Shown here piece by piece: positions 22,207 to 36,811 of a DNA stretch of 64,000 bases. The position numbers and the translations under genes were made by a program. Positions within the stretch are counted from its first letter, which is position 1, and each line of letters starts with the position of its first letter. A model generated the notes under the pieces. That model did not search any database, was not told where the DNA came from, and saw only the letters and a program-made list of their open reading frames with translations. Source of the DNA: Flaccisagitta enflata (Eukaryota > Chaetognatha > Sagittoidea > Aphragmophora); the NCBI GenBank assembly GCA_965153355.1, contig OZ231126.1, positions 100,440,001-100,504,000 of the forward strand. Direction: 5' to 3'.

Positions 22207-22955
22207 ACAGAGAGATAGCCGGTCAAAGATCGAGAAAAAAAAATCGCCGGTTCCAAGGTGTGAAAAAAAAATGCGCCGATTAGCTCATGCTATAAACGGG
22301 AATGAAGGGGTGCAAATTGTTCGAGCCCCACAGACAGGGTGCCACTGCAAGGGGTAGGCTTGCCCTGTCTATGTGCCTCTAGCAATGTGGATCCTATGAC
22401 TCCAATGTATAGAATGATATCAAGAGTTGGTAGAGATATGCATATATTGGAGAAGAAGAACACAGAGACGATGATGAGACAGAATAGGTCAAGGTGCACA
22501 CGAAGAGGCAATTTTAACGGTCGAATCATAATCTAGAAAAACAATAAAATGATGAATTCACAAGTTTTAAAAAAAAATCATATTTTTAGTATAAATTATT
22601 TATTCATTTGCATTGAGAATCATTTATGTGTTCAAAATCAGTTGGAAAAATTGAGAGAAAAAAAAAAGAAAATTAGCCTCCATTCCTTGACTTGTCTCAC
22701 GTGAAATTCTTAATCTGTCTCTGAATGCATAAATTTGCATTTCTAAGAACATGGCCCTGTTCTAAGGACATATAAGAAAAAGGCTATGTTTTTAGAAATG
22801 CAATATTTTACATTCAGAGACAGATTAAGAATTTCACGCGAAATGATTTTCCAAATTTGCTGTTCCTGTACACTGCAACATAGACAATGTGTGGAGTGGT
22901 AGTGGAGAGTGAAGAATCTGTACAGAGACACGCTCCTCCTTATATACCCGCGACC
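22207..22955. other. Gene-free stretch with an inverted repeat
   Basis: No gene supported. At 22698-22840 two arms of about 55-60 bp form an imperfect palindrome: 'tgaaattcttaatctgtctc' on the left is matched inverted by 'gagacagattaagaatttca' on the right. The spacer is short, and this could be a small foldback element. Confidence 0.6.
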
Positions 22956-25125
<2,170 letters not shown>

Positions 25126-26091
25126 AAAACAAGTAACATCCTAGAAACAAATAGCAAACAGAGAAAAACAAGATCAGAGAAACTAACAACAAAAAGATGT
25201 TCCTGTAAACACAAGAGTACGTACAAAAATGAAGAAAAACAATATAGAATGTCAGAAACAGACTGTCACGACAGAAGATAGACAGAAAATAATCTTATAG
25301 ATGAGATCACATCCATCCAACGGGTCGACGGAAGCGCATTCTCAACTTCAGGCCGCCGACGAGCCGTGGACGATCACCTAAGTCGAAACGGAACACGGAA
25401 AAAACCAAACGGAACGAAACAGCAGGTATAAAGTCTGACACGCAAACATAATTTCACTAGCAGACACTTAACTTATTCTTACTAAACACGGAAACCCAAC
25501 CATAAATAAAAATTGTTACTATTAAACACTAGTAGAACCCATCAAATTGAAACTTGTTATTGCCGACAGTCCGTTCAATCCGTGCCTGACAAGCTGAACC
25601 TCATAACCAAGTCAGTCGCTATTACCAGCATGACAATCATTGCCCTCGAGAACTAGTAGATGTTTCAAACAGTAGCGTAAAGTATATATGATATCTCATC
25701 ATAAGGCCACTTTCCCAATATAATAATTGGAAACGTAAATCCGATTCGCCAAAGCTCAAAACCTTCTCCACCAAAAATGCCGAGGAATACGAGCAGTGCG
25801 GAGTGAGGAGGAGAGAAGAGATTCATCCGATGGAACGATGGAACGATGGAACGATCTTCGATTTGACGAGAGTAAAGGAGGCGCGAGCAGAAATGCTCGA
25901 CTTCCGGTGACAACTTAAGATACATAATATGGCCATTAGAAACTCGAGAGAAAAGTTAGCGTACAGGGATTTAAAAAGTTAGGAAAGATATGATCCACGG
26001 ACTAAGTTTTCAGCCAATAGAGACAGATGTTGATTGCTAGGATGATATCATTGAACCAGTGCCGTCTTTCTATCACTCTCACTACTGTGAT
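25126..26091. other. Gene-free flank of the Gypsy remnant and BEL/Pao target site
   Basis: No gene seen. The last five bases, GTGAT (26087-26091), are the left target-site duplication of the BEL/Pao element and recur at 36812-36816. This sequence and 36817 onward were therefore contiguous before insertion and may be the leader or LTR of the Gypsy remnant. Confidence 0.6.
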
Positions 26092-26402
26092 TGTACTTAA
26101 CTAGCCACCGACCTAGCCTATCGACCCTGCCTTGGTATCAATGTCTGTGTGTCTGTCAGAGTGAAAGGAAGCGTAACCGTTTTAGATAATGATGATATAA
26201 TGAATTCCACCATAGTACATTTGATTGTACAGCTATCAAAACTGTGTTTAGCTCCAATCGATTATTTCAGTAAATTAATTCAATGACAAAGTTTGAGGTA
26301 CGCGACTACATTCACGGTAGCGCGGTCAAGTAATTGATTGTTGTTGTTCCACAGTTTCCATGGTTACGATGACGCGCACGAAAGTTCCCGCTGCATCATA
26401 CA
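26092..26402 (-). repeat. 3' LTR of the BEL/Pao element
   Basis: Direct repeat of 36501-36811 with three visible substitutions. The adjacent inner sequence reads GGGGAG on the minus strand (about 26403-26408), a plausible polypurine tract for plus-strand priming. Confidence 0.95.
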
Positions 26403-26970
26403 CTCCCCACGTCAGACCTCTCCTGGTCTGTCACTCCAATGCAGCGGCAGTGATGCTCCAGCATCTCGTCAGCTCCGAAGATTCGCGATCCCGCAGCTAC
26501 GCCATGTTGAAGGTCAGCTGCGCCCAAGAAGATCCAATCCAGTCCAAGTCGTAACATGTTGAATGCTCGTAACAGGACTCTCCAGTTGATTCAGTGACGA
26601 TGAGGGTTGATTTCGGCGAGTCGATCAAGTCGGCTTGTCGATAATCATACAAAGTTATGCTATTTGATTAAATCAAAATCGTGAGTTTTCAGTTTCAATT
26701 TCAAAGACTTTCAAATTGATTCAAAATTCGTTGTTCTGAAACAACAAAGAAAGAGGTCAAAACAAAATTGAGGGCAAATAAAAGGCACTTGGGCAAAAAA
26801 TCAATGAAAGAGCGAGGGTGAATCAATAGAATAAAAAAATGGCACCAGTGAATTAACTAATTGATTGTTAATACACTTTCAATGAGAAGTCTAAATCTAC
26901 TGGCCGGAATTTTCTCATCGGCATCACTCACACTTCCTTAATTCTGAGTTTTTCTACTCTTAGTTTGTCT

Positions 26971-28053
26971 CTAATCGTTCTTCTTCTTCCTCTCCTCCTC
27001 CTTCTCTTTCTTCTCTTTCTCCTCTTTCTTCCTCTTTTCCTCTTCTTCTGCCCTGCGTCGAATCGCGGCAAAAGAGAATCGAGGGGGAGGATTGTCGTTG
27101 GCGACGTCGGAGGCGTTGACAACGGTTCTGGGAGGTTGAGCCGGGGAGGGATGAGGGGTGGAAGTGACGACGATGCGATGGGGAGAAGCGGGGACATTGC
27201 CAAGCTCGAGGTTGACAATGGCCGGGGTGCCATCAGCGCACTGTCCACAAACACTCTCGGTGTTGGTGGAAGCGTCTTTGAGAGTGGCGGGCTTGATGGT
27301 GGAGACAGCCGGTCTCTCGGGACTATCGGCTCTACCTGTACAACGGCATTTGGGAGGATGAGGGGAGAGATTCAAAGGATCATTTTCAAGATTCGATAGG
27401 GGGGAATTAGAAGGGATCTGGTCGAGTCTATGATGCAGATTGTATACTCTTTTGCGGTCTTCTCGAACTTTTCTTTCGATCAAATTGATCTTTCTGGCTT
27501 CATTCATTAATACTCGTCTGACGCTCTGTACTGAATTCGATTCTGTGACTGGTTCTTTTTCGTTTTCAGGTTTCTTACTTATGATAATCTGATGGTCAGG
27601 AAGAGGGCGATAATCCTGAGCGCGGAAAGGGGTGGAAGAAGAGGAGGGGTTGGCCGCTGATCGGATCGGTGCCCAAACAGCGCCGGGGGCTCGCAGTGGC
27701 GGTTGGCGAGGCTGCGATGGACGAGGAGGAGGCGGCGGCGGCAATCTGGGTTGCGGCGCCGTTGCTGGTGGTTGGGAGCGAGGCCGTGGCTGCGCTCGAG
27801 GTGGTGGAGGCGGCAGCAGCGGTCGCGGAGGAGGAGGAGGAGGCATGAGGGGGCGCGGAGGCCCAAGAGGACGTGGCGGTGGTTGTTGTCGTTGGCGCGG
27901 CGGTTGATGGATGCTCGCCGGCCGCGGACCATGCCAGAATTGAGGGACCGGAAGTCGGAAGTGCGGGGTGGCGTGGCCGGGGGTGACGAGGTTTTGAAGG
28001 TAAACCAAGTTTTCCTTCAATTCCGCGCGTTCATAGGCGAATGATAGGGTATT
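26971..28053 (-). CDS. Proline-rich accessory gene of the BEL/Pao element, 3' exon(s)
   Basis: Open minus-strand frame from an acceptor at 28054-28055 ('ctctacag') to the stop at 26971. The N-terminal half is Pro/Arg-rich. The middle holds a CRCTG...CGQC cysteine pair set, and the C-terminus is a Glu/Lys-rich helix (about 50 residues). An upstream exon ending at 28167 (donor ATG|GTAAAT, phase 0) joins in frame; it includes ARGAGAVTGPYHDYESKK. The motif PPRTVVNASDVAND resembles PPRRIVVDASDAANE in the ORF at 28524-29204, so the two are probably exons or duplicated parts of one gene. It occupies the env position but shows no signal peptide or membrane segment. Confidence 0.5.
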   Translation of the reverse strand, partial: NTLSFAYERAELKENLVYLQNLVTPGHATPHFRLPVPQFWHGPRPASIHQPPRQRQQPPPRPLGPPRPLMPPPPPPRPLLPPPPPRAQPRPRSQPPATAPQPRLPPPPPPRPSQPRQPPLRAPGAVWAPIRSAANPSSSSTPFRAQDYRPLPDHQIIISKKPENEKEPVTESNSVQSVRRVLMNEARKINLIERKVREDRKRVYNLHHRLDQIPSNSPLSNLENDPLNLSPHPPKCRCTGRADSPERPAVSTIKPATLKDASTNTESVCGQCADGTPAIVNLELGNVPASPHRIVVTSTPHPSPAQPPRTVVNASDVANDNPPPRFSFAAIRRRAEEEEKRKKEEKEKKEKEEERKKKND

Positions 28054-28523
28054 CTGTAGAGAGAACAGAAAAATTCGAGTTTCTTAAATCCATTTTTCCT
28101 CCCCAAAAAGGGAAGAAGATGAACAGAAAAATCATAGTCACAATGAGTCAAATCGAGGGAATTTACCATTAAATTTTTGGTTTTCTTCTTGGACTCATAG
28201 TCGTGGTAGGGCCCAGTGACGGCGCCCGCGCCTCGAGCCAAGATGACGCCAAGGGAGAGATTGAGAGAGGCCTCGAATCTGCGGACGGGTCACCGACAAT
28301 CCTCGAAGGAAGCCGGCGCCCGGGGGATTTCCTCGGCCATGACAAGAGCTGAATTCGAAGTGAAGAGAAAATGGTGAGATTAGAAAAAAATGAATTTTCA
28401 GTAATCAAGTTACTGTCAGTTAAAATTTGAGTTCAATGGTAATGCAGGAAGTAAAAACAAAGCAAATTTGATGGATGGACGGACCAACCAAAGGACAGAG
28501 TCAAAACGAATGTTTAAATAGTT

Positions 28524-29204
28524 TCACTTCTTACATGGATTGATCATGTAGCCGTAGGCCTTCATGACGTCACGCACGTCACTCTCTGCTTTGGTCAGTG
28601 GGCGGGGGTCATTCTTCTGGACCCAGCCTTCGATGTCGGCGTTGATGCATTGTCCGGGGGTCCCGTTCACTACATTGCAGCGTGGGCAGGAGTGGGAGGA
28701 GTCATGACGGAAATCGGAAGAAGCGATTTCCTCGACTGGTGCGCCAAAGTCGTCCGTTGCGGCAGCGGCGGCACCAGGAGGAGGAGGAGGAGGAGGAGGA
28801 GTCGAGGAGTCGTTGGCGGCATCAGAAGTGTCGACAACAATTCGACGAGGAGGGGAAGAAGAATCGCTGACGGCGTCGGGTGCGTCGGCAGCGTCTTCAG
28901 AGGGAGGAGGAGGAGGAGGAGGCGAACCTTCGTTGGCGGCGTCGGAGGCGTCGACAACGATTCGACGAGGGGGAAGAGGAGGAGTTGTGGCGTTGTCGGG
29001 GTCATAAGGGATGAAGTTGGCATCTGAGTCGAAGGTGGTATTTGACCCAAAGTCCGGGTCTTCATCTGAATCAATGTTACAATTGAGTATGTCTTCAATG
29101 TTCTTAGCCATGCTGGCAGATCGCTGGAGTTTATGAATAATATCAACTCTGGAGGGGCAGAAAACGGTTTTAAAACAAGATAAATCGTGATTCAAAGTTG
29201 GCAA
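28524..29204 (-). CDS. Proline/acid-rich accessory ORF of the BEL/Pao element
   Basis: The likely start is the ATG near 29108 (MAKNIEDILNCNID). The protein alternates acidic and poly-Pro blocks and carries the segment RRIVVDASDAANE twice, about 55 residues apart. It ends with a CPRCNVVNGTPGQC cluster and a short ordinary domain. A donor near 28537 ('cat|gtaagaag' on the minus strand) would remove the last codons and link it to downstream exons. It lies between integrase and the 3' LTR. Function unknown. Confidence 0.5.
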   Translation of the reverse strand: MPTLNHDLSCFKTVFCPSRVDIIHKLQRSASMAKNIEDILNCNIDSDEDPDFGSNTTFDSDANFIPYDPDNATTPPLPPRRIVVDASDAANEGSPPPPPPPSEDAADAPDAVSDSSSPPRRIVVDTSDAANDSSTPPPPPPPPGAAAAATDDFGAPVEEIASSDFRHDSSHSCPRCNVVNGTPGQCINADIEGWVQKNDPRPLTKAESDVRDVMKAYGYMINPCKK

Positions 29205-29371
29205 ACGGCAAACGGAAAAGTGCAGAGAAAAAAAATCAATTTCTACTTTACTTTTTTTTGGGGGGGTGAGCTATATCCACAAATTTGAACTAGCGCAAAA
29301 AAAATCAACGGATCATGATTTAGTTTTTTCTAATTTGAATCGCGATTTCACAAAAATATCCTTAGATATTT

Positions 29372-32300
29372 TTAGTCTTGATTTTTTTGGGTTTCCTCCT
29401 GATCTAACTCGAGTATCACGAGTTTAGATACATGTCGTTCATAGGATTTGCGATCGGCGGTGGTAACAACGACTCGACGCACATGAGAATCTTCAGAAAC
29501 GATCTTGTCGACTGTCGCGATCTTCCAGTCTCTTCTTGGTTCTTGATCATCGATGACGAGGACCAATTGCCCGACGTAGAAATTTGGAGTCGACTGTTGC
29601 CATTTGCTACGGGACTGCAAAGTGGCAAGATATTCCTTTTGCCATCGTTCATTGAAGAGGTTGGCAATTCTTCGCACATCGCGCCAAGCACCACGCAGAT
29701 GATCACCGCCTGATGGAATGGGAGGTAATGGGGTGGTTGATGAGGGCGTGATTGTGTAGGGGTAGAGAAAGTTGGCAGGGGTAAGCACACGCATATCATC
29801 AATCTCAGGAGAAGCATGCGTGAGCGGTCTATTATTCAAAATAGCTGCAACTTGGCTCAGTGCTGTCTCGAAAGTGTCAAGCTCTAAATTTTCGATTTCT
29901 AGGACAAACTTTAGGTGTCTCTTAGAGGATCTTACGAGTCTCTCCCAAATGCCTCCAAAATGTGGGCAGTTGGGAGGACTCCACTTCCACTCAATGCCTT
30001 CAGCTAATAGGAACTCATTTATTTGTTCTGAATTCCATGCCTTAACAGCCTCTTTGATTTCGCGTGAGGCACCACGCATGTTTGTGCCATTGTCTGAGTA
30101 AATGAGTTCTATGCCGGGAAACATGTTGTGCAATTTGATGAGTGCAAGGTTGGAGTTGACATGTCTTTCAAGGGTAAGAGTGAAATAGCACGAGTGGCAA
30201 GGCAAGTAGATAGTAACACCCACCTTTTATGAGTTGCACAACCTCCGTTCTTGACTCCGTACGGGCCAAATACGTCTATTGCAGTGCAGCGGAAAGGCGT
30301 GATGAAATTGACCCGTTCAATCGGCAGATCACCAAGCTTTTGGGGAGATGGGCGTTTTTCTTTCTTCTGGCAGGGGACGCAAAATCGGATCACATTGTTT
30401 ACCGTTCTGCGGCCTCCAAGGATGTGATATTGGGACCTGAGATGGTGAAAGCAATGGGAAATTGTGGCATGTAATAATTTTTCATGTTCACAACGGATGA
30501 GACTAGAGACATGCTCATCACTTTGGGGCAAAATCTTTGGGTACTTTTCATCATAGGACAGGATATCAGATTTCCCCAGCCTGCCTCCCACCCTTAGGGT
30601 TAGGTTTTCATCGAGGAAAGGGTTAAGGTTAGTCAGGCTAGATTTGTTCCTCAGCTCTTTGAGGGCATTTGGACTTGTCACCCCTAGTTTGAGCAATGTT
30701 TTTATCTCAGGACTAAAATGCTTTCTCTGAATGGCATTGATTAACTGCATTTCAGCGGTTTTGTACTCAGGTAGTGTCAAATTACGATTGTAATTGATAT
30801 CCCTTGTTTGTTTACTCGTCCTTTTCTCTCTTAGGAATTTCACAAAGGCTGTGAAGATTCTCTTTGCTCGTGCGATCGCGCTTACTTTACCGCACCAGCC
30901 ACTGCGCCTCTGGGCGAGGGCAAGCATCCAGTCTGACGAGACTGGCTCATTTCCCAAAACTGGCATCGAGACGGTGGCGTTGATGGCGATAAGTTGGGTG
31001 GGGGTGAAGTCGACGACATTGTCTATTGCACTGACGTCAATTTCGCTGGGCTTGGTTTTGGGTTCAGGACGCAAGGGAGGCCACAATTCCATCGGACCGC
31101 TCAACCAGGAAGGTCCCGAGAGGAAGAAAGACCAGCGGTCATGTTCGTTGGCGTAAATCCCATGACTACAGATGTCGGCGGGATTGTCCTTACTTGGACA
31201 ATGGCGCCAATCGGCTGTGTCAGTCAAGAGACGAATTTTCTTGACTCGGAAATTTTCGAAGGTTTTGAATTTGCGATCATGGTCCGTGATCCAGTTTAGC
31301 AGAGTGTTACTGTCGCTGAACATGATGACTTCGGTGTATTTCTGCCCGGACTCTTGCACGAGTTTATTGCGGATTTCGGCGGCAAGACGCGCGGCCGTCA
31401 ATTCCAAACGTGGAATACTGTCCGTGTGATCCTCTTGGTTTGGGACTTTGTGTTTGTGCATAGCCGAGGGCACCACTAGAGCCTTAGCGTACACGAAGGA
31501 GACGTGAGCCTTGGTGCCGTCTGGGTGTACTCGGCGCTCGTAGCAGACAACCCCAAATCCTTCGAAACTGGCATCGCAGCAGATGATCAGTTGCATGGGG
31601 GCGTCAACGTACTCTGGGGTGGATACCCAACGATCTATGCGGACTTGGTTGAGGTCATCGATAGTGCTCATCCATTTGTCGATTGGTTTGAGCATATCCT
31701 CAGGGAGGGGATCTTTCCAATCATATTTTTGGTTCGCGATTTGGAAGAGCTGCCTGCCTTTTAGAGTAAAGGGGGCTGCCATGCCAAGAGGGTCGTAGAA
31801 CCCGGCTACTAGTTTTAGCAGCTCGCGTTTGGTAGTGACCTTGACTTTGCTTTTGTCACCGACCCTGACAAAGAGTTTGTCATCTTCGTAACTGTAACCG
31901 AGACCCAGCACTTTCCCTGGAGGGGGAGCGCTGTTGATCTGGGGGTAACTGAGGGGGTTAAGTGGTTTCTCGTCGGCGGAAAAGGTCTTTTCTTGAAACA
32001 CGGCTTCCAAATCTTGAGAAATGCTCGATTCTGAGGGTGTGTCTAGGTCAACGGAAGTGGCAAAGATTCCTATTTGGGTGTGGAATTTGCCCTTTCGGCT
32101 GACAGGGTCGAGTCTACTTCGTCGAGCAGAGCCTCTGGATGAGACGATGCCCACTTAGTCAAGTCAAAGCCGCCCTCAGCGAGAGCAGCGGTCAGTTTTT
32201 GTCGCATCTCTCGCGCTTTCTCCACCGAGGGGAAAGATGAGAGGAAGTCGTCGACGTAGAATGCAAGGAGTATAAGGAAGTACACCTCGTTGCCATATTT

Positions 32301-33600
32301 CGCTCTCATACGCTCGGCGTGATATTTTAAGGTGAAATTGGCTACGGGTGGGGAAGACGATGCCCCAAATATATGGACCAAGCTTTCGATTTCCATTATT
32401 TCCTGCATCCTTTTGTCTTTGAAGAAGAGAAATCTAAATGCGGCGATATCTTCTTCAGCTACATGGATCATGTGGAAGAAGTTGCGGATATCGCTACTCA
32501 TTGCTACCTTATGACGGCGGAATCTGAGGAGAACACCGACTAGACTATTGAGTAAGTCAGGGCCTGTGCACAAGTGCCCGTTTAGGTAGGTGTCATTCAC
32601 TTTAGAAGCCGCGTCCTGTCAAACTCTGAATTTTCCAGGTTTGTCAGGACGGGTTACGACGTGGATCGGCATGTACCACTTGGGCAAGCCGGTTAGATCT
32701 CGATTGGGGTCAACTATACGAGCGTGGCCTTCGCTCAACGTTTCCCAAATCTGTTTGAAGGTACCTTCTTTGCGGGCGGGGTCTAAAGTGAATTTTCTTT
32801 TATCTTTCATTAGTCTTGATTTTGCGTTAGCAAAGGAGTCGACTTCTTCGAAGGCTTTGGCGGCCTCGGCCCTACCTTCCCTCCAGGGAGGTGGGACGAT
32901 ATAATGGCCTAAATTCTCATCAAAGCGAATTCCGTCTCTCATTTGTTTGAGAGCAAATTCGTCTTTGTCTGAGGGGTGGATTTTCTCAGGCGGGGCGATT
33001 TCATCTCCTCGCATGATGAAGTCGTGCCGAAACATTTGCGCAATATGTTCCTGCAGTGACTGTTCTTGAGAGTCTAGCAGACAGATTTCAGCCTCTAGGG
33101 CATCATCCTCTGCGTTGTTGAGTGCGGGACCTATCAACGTCCAGCCAAATTTGGTCTGAATGGCAATTGGCTCCGACTCGGATCTGTATCTATCCTCTCC
33201 GCGAGTCCATGTCCATGCATGGCTCGCGTCGAGTATGACTCCAATTGTGGGGTCGTCGAGTTCTTTGAAATGCACATCTTTGATATAGTCCTGATGTGCA
33301 ATATCTTGGTTTCTTGGGGGTTTGTATATTGCCAACGAGCGCGTTTCTGATTTCCAGGGTGAACGATTTGTCAAGGGGTTGGATCTGAAAATTGGCAAAT
33401 TCTCTGCGACTTTCCATGCAACTATCAAAGGTTGATAATTTGCAAGGGAGTTCAAAAATTTCTGCGTTGACTGAATCTATGGTTTCTAGGAGGGCAGCGC
33501 TTGACGTAGCTGCGCTGTCGATCATGGCATACACGGCGGTTTCTTTACCACCGGCCTTGACAATCACAGGGACTATAGGCCGGATGGCCCTGCCGCCCAT
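29372..33600 (-). pseudogene. pol: BEL/Pao pol: protease, reverse transcriptase, RNase H, integrase (frame-broken)
   Basis: In order on the minus strand: an aspartic protease with MIDSAAT (about 33520), then the Pao linker region ending in DVHFKELDDPTIG (about 33280). Reverse transcriptase follows with a YVDD active site near 32258, and Pao-type RNase H with FSDSNTLLNW (about 31310). An HHCC-type integrase N-terminus ends CVPCQK, and the integrase core has AIDVFG, SDNGTN (about 30100) and GGIWERL. Breaks seen are a shift near 33300, an in-frame TGA at 32619-32621, a shift near 32100 and a shift near 30180. All domains are otherwise complete. The enzyme set copies the element RNA and inserts the DNA. 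Confidence 0.9.
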
Positions 33601-33615
33601 GTATGCCGCAGCAAG

Positions 33616-36276
33616 TCATGCCTGAGTTTCAGGAACCTTTTCCGGCATTGGCCTGTGGAAAAGGGTGTTGTGATTCTTGCCGCATTTGTCACACGTGATC
33701 TCTGATGGACACGTGTTAACCATATGTCCATATTGAAGGCACAGGAAGCATCTTCCGTGCTTTAGGACAAGTTCCTTCTTGTCGTCGATGCTCTTTTTCA
33801 AGAACTCGCGACAAGAGGAGAGATCATGGGTTCCAGTTTGGCAGGCCGGGCAGGGTTTGTCCCCTGCCGCGGTCTTGGGTGGAGGGGCTGGTGGCTTGGA
33901 CCACCGGGTTTGGGGGTTGCTGCATCGGCAAAAGATTTCTTGGGTGGATCTCTCTTGGGAGGGGGTTTCTTGTGTGGTTTGGATGATGTCGAAGCAGCAA
34001 CTTTCACTTCGACGCCAGTTGAATTGATTGCTGGCGTCTGTTTTTTCTTGGCACCGCCAGCATTTTCATTGGCGGCGGGTTTGTTGGGAGCAGGTGTTTC
34101 GGTTTTATAGATGTCCTGCTTGTTGACGCTGATGCGTTTGATGCGGCGACAAAAATCGATGAAGGTCTGAAAGCTGAGATTTTTCTGCAGATTGCTATCT
34201 GTGGCGCACCTCTCTTCGTGGTCGGTCTGTCTGGCCGCCCATTTTGTCCCAAAATATGGGGGAAGTTTGCGACGCAGAATTTCGTTGTAGGTTTCTCTCG
34301 TGGAGAAAGTCGCCTCATGTTCGGTCTCAACCGCTCTTTGGTGGACTTGTCCAAGGCGCAAGATGAACATCTGGATGGTTTTGACGTCCTTCTCTTGCAA
34401 CTTGGGGCCAGATAGTAGCTCGTCAAGCATCTGTCTGGCGGTGGAGATTTTTCCAGCAAACTCCCTTTTGAGGTGGTTTTTAGCCTTTTGTAGTGCTACC
34501 GAGAAGTCTTTCTCATTTTGGTATTGTAGCACTATGACCTCAGCCGGACCGGCGACCCACTGTTTGAGCTCGAGGTAGCGCATCTGGTCGGTGATGCCTT
34601 CATGGTCAGTGGCGGTGTCAAAGTTGTTTTCAAAGGATTCATAGTCTTGATAGACATTGTCTCCTGTGAAACGGTTTTCCTTCGTGGGTCGGCTTTGGAC
34701 CATGAGGCTTCGGGAGTGTTGCCTGAGGTTGACTGTGAGTAGTGACCGATTGATGTCACCCTCAAGTAACCCTGCCTGGCCAGAATGAGTACTCCCAAAG
34801 TTGGAAGTCCCAGCTGGCACTGTTGGGTTCGGTGGTGTACTGGGTGTGGTGATGAAGGGGGTCTGCAAGGTTGCAGCTTGGGGTATGAAAGGCATAGCAT
34901 CTGCGCGGATCTGGGTGGGTGGTGCCACCTGTGGCATTTGGATGGTGTTGGTCGGGGCACAACCTGCCTGGTAGGTGGGTGTGTAGGTCGGCGCAACTGG
35001 CGTGAACGCGGTTGCGTATGAATTTGGCGCTAACAACGGACGGGTGTAAGTTTGGGTTGTTACGCACTGGGTCTGATTGTTTGGGATGGGTTGCACGATT
35101 GGATGTGCGTGGATCTGAGTTGGTAGGTATGCAGGTTGAGTCGGTGGCGGACGACCAATGTGGGCTTGCGCTTGGGTGTGCGCATTGGTAGCTGGGATAT
35201 GGGGTAAGGCAATGGTTGAAGCAGGATGTCGCGGGATCGTCTGAGCGACCCAACGATCAACCTCTTCTGCGCGGTTGCTAATTCTCTCAATTTCCCCATC
35301 AGTTTCATCAACTTGAGTTCTCTCGATTCGTTTTCTTGTTTCTATTGCTAGGGACATTTTCTCTGCCTCACGGAGCAACTCATCTCTTTTCCTTTCCATT
35401 TCGTGTCTCTGCTTGAGTCGCTCCTCAAGCGTGACGCTTTCAGCGATGATAGATTCACGCACTGAGGCTTGGCTCGCTCGTGATGAGCATCTGCTCACAC
35501 GGCCGTCAGGGGGTGCACTGGCACGACCAGCGTGGCCCGTACCAGTGCGGCCATCAGGGTGCGTGACCCCGTCCGCCGCGGCGGCAGGGTACGCAACCTG
35601 GCCCTGACTACCACCACCGCCTGGCTCCGTCCTTGACGGCGGAGTCGGCGGGGTGGGTTGAGACTGGTTACCACCGCCCGGCTCTATCCTCGAGGGTAGA
35701 GTCGGCGGGGTAGGGTTGGACTGATTGGTAGAAGCCTGCCTTAGACTTGCGAGAAAGGCAGGGGCAGGGGCTTGCGCACCGTCAGTCACTAAAGGTGCTG
35801 ACGGAGCGCGGGAGGTGGGAATAGGTCTAAAGGCAGAGGGGGCGATACGTGACATAGATCTCAGTGACGCACGACTGACATTCGTTACGGGAACGCGGAC
35901 GGGTTCAACGATTTCAAACGGATCGCAGTTTCCATAATTTCATTGGCACGGGCAATCGATTTGGTTATTTTCGCGGTCGTCGGATCATCGTCGGATCATC
36001 GACGCTCGTTACCGTGCGCAATGCATTTACTGCCTGTTCTAGATTCAAGCGTGGCAAATTGGACTGTCTCTTGTGGCTCGTACTATCGGAACGGACGGCG
36101 GCATCATAGTCAAGCCTAAACTCATTAATGCTACGCACAACTTCGTTTAAAATACGACGTGCGGCACGCTCACCAGTAAGTGCGGGAGGGGCGAGACTGA
36201 GTTTGGGCCATTTGGAAGACCAGACATTTTCGTAGTTTTCTTCCAAATTTGCCGTCGAACGTAACCAAGGGCACAC
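33616..36276 (-). pseudogene. gag: BEL/Pao gag with zinc knuckles (frame-broken)
   Basis: The main frame 35855-33798 has a low-complexity Pro/Thr/Gln-rich N-terminal half, a charged coiled-coil-like stretch (about 35430-35270) and a capsid-like region around FTGDNVYQDYESFENNF (about 34655). An upstream frame (36276-35965) supplies about 100 residues of a likely N-terminus. Between them an 11-bp direct duplication (GATGATCCGAC twice, near 35985) shifts the frame. At the 3' end a shift near 33840 leads into two knuckles, CFLCLQYGHMVNTC and CDKCGKNHNTLFH, and a TGA at 33616-33618 separates these from protease. Gag packages the element RNA. Confidence 0.85.
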
Positions 36277-36500
36277 AGCGCAAAGATTCTTTATCGAATT
36301 TCCGCGGAAACGGCGTAGGATTGTCGTTTTTTTTTTTCAAATGGTGGAGAAAGAAAAAAAAAATTCAGCGCGGAGACCGTATTTTCGGAGACCGCGAGGC
36401 AAGGGAAGAGAGGATGAGTCAAATGTCGTCAGGGGAACTCTTGAGGCAAGGGTCGAAAAGGTCTAAGATAAAAGAGCAACTGTAAACAAACAGTTTTGAT

Positions 36501-36811
36501 TGTACTTAACTAGCTACCGACCTAGCCTATCGACCCTGCCTTGGTATCAATGTCTGTGTGTCTGTCAGAGTGAAAGGAAGCGTAACCGTTTTAGATAATG
36601 ATGATATAATGAATTCCACCATAGTACATTTGATTGTACAGCTATCAAAACTGTGTTTAGCTCCAATCGATTATTTCAGTAAATTAATTCAATGACAAAG
36701 TTTGAGGTACGCGACTACATTCACGGTAGCGCGGTCAAGTAATTGATTGTTGTTGTTCCACGGTTTCCATGGTTACGATGACGCACACGAAAGTTCCCGC
36801 TGCATCATACA
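36501..36811 (-). repeat. 5' LTR of the BEL/Pao element
   Basis: Partner of 26092-26402. In the element's orientation it begins TGTATGATGC and ends GTACA. The promoter is expected here, but no TATA box is asserted. Confidence 0.95.

Larger units (their letters stand above)
26092..36811 (-). mobile_element. BEL/Pao LTR retrotransposon, full length, 10.7 kb
   Basis: The LTRs are 311 bp (26092-26402 and 36501-36811), start TGTA and end TACA, and differ at three positions by eye. The element is flanked by a perfect 5-bp duplication GTGAT. Genes run on the minus strand: gag with two zinc knuckles, aspartic protease, reverse transcriptase, RNase H, integrase and then an unusual proline-rich spliced gene before the 3' LTR. 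Domain order and the Pao-type protease and RNase H place it in BEL/Pao. Several frameshifts and stops split gag-pol, which is surprising given nearly identical LTRs: either recent inactivation or residual sequencing indels. Confidence 0.93.

Noticed and set aside
27632-29027. Plus-strand Gly/Arg-rich ORFs opposite the BEL/Pao accessory gene
   Set aside because: Antisense shadows of the proline-rich minus-strand frame, which has splice sites and lies in the element's orientation.
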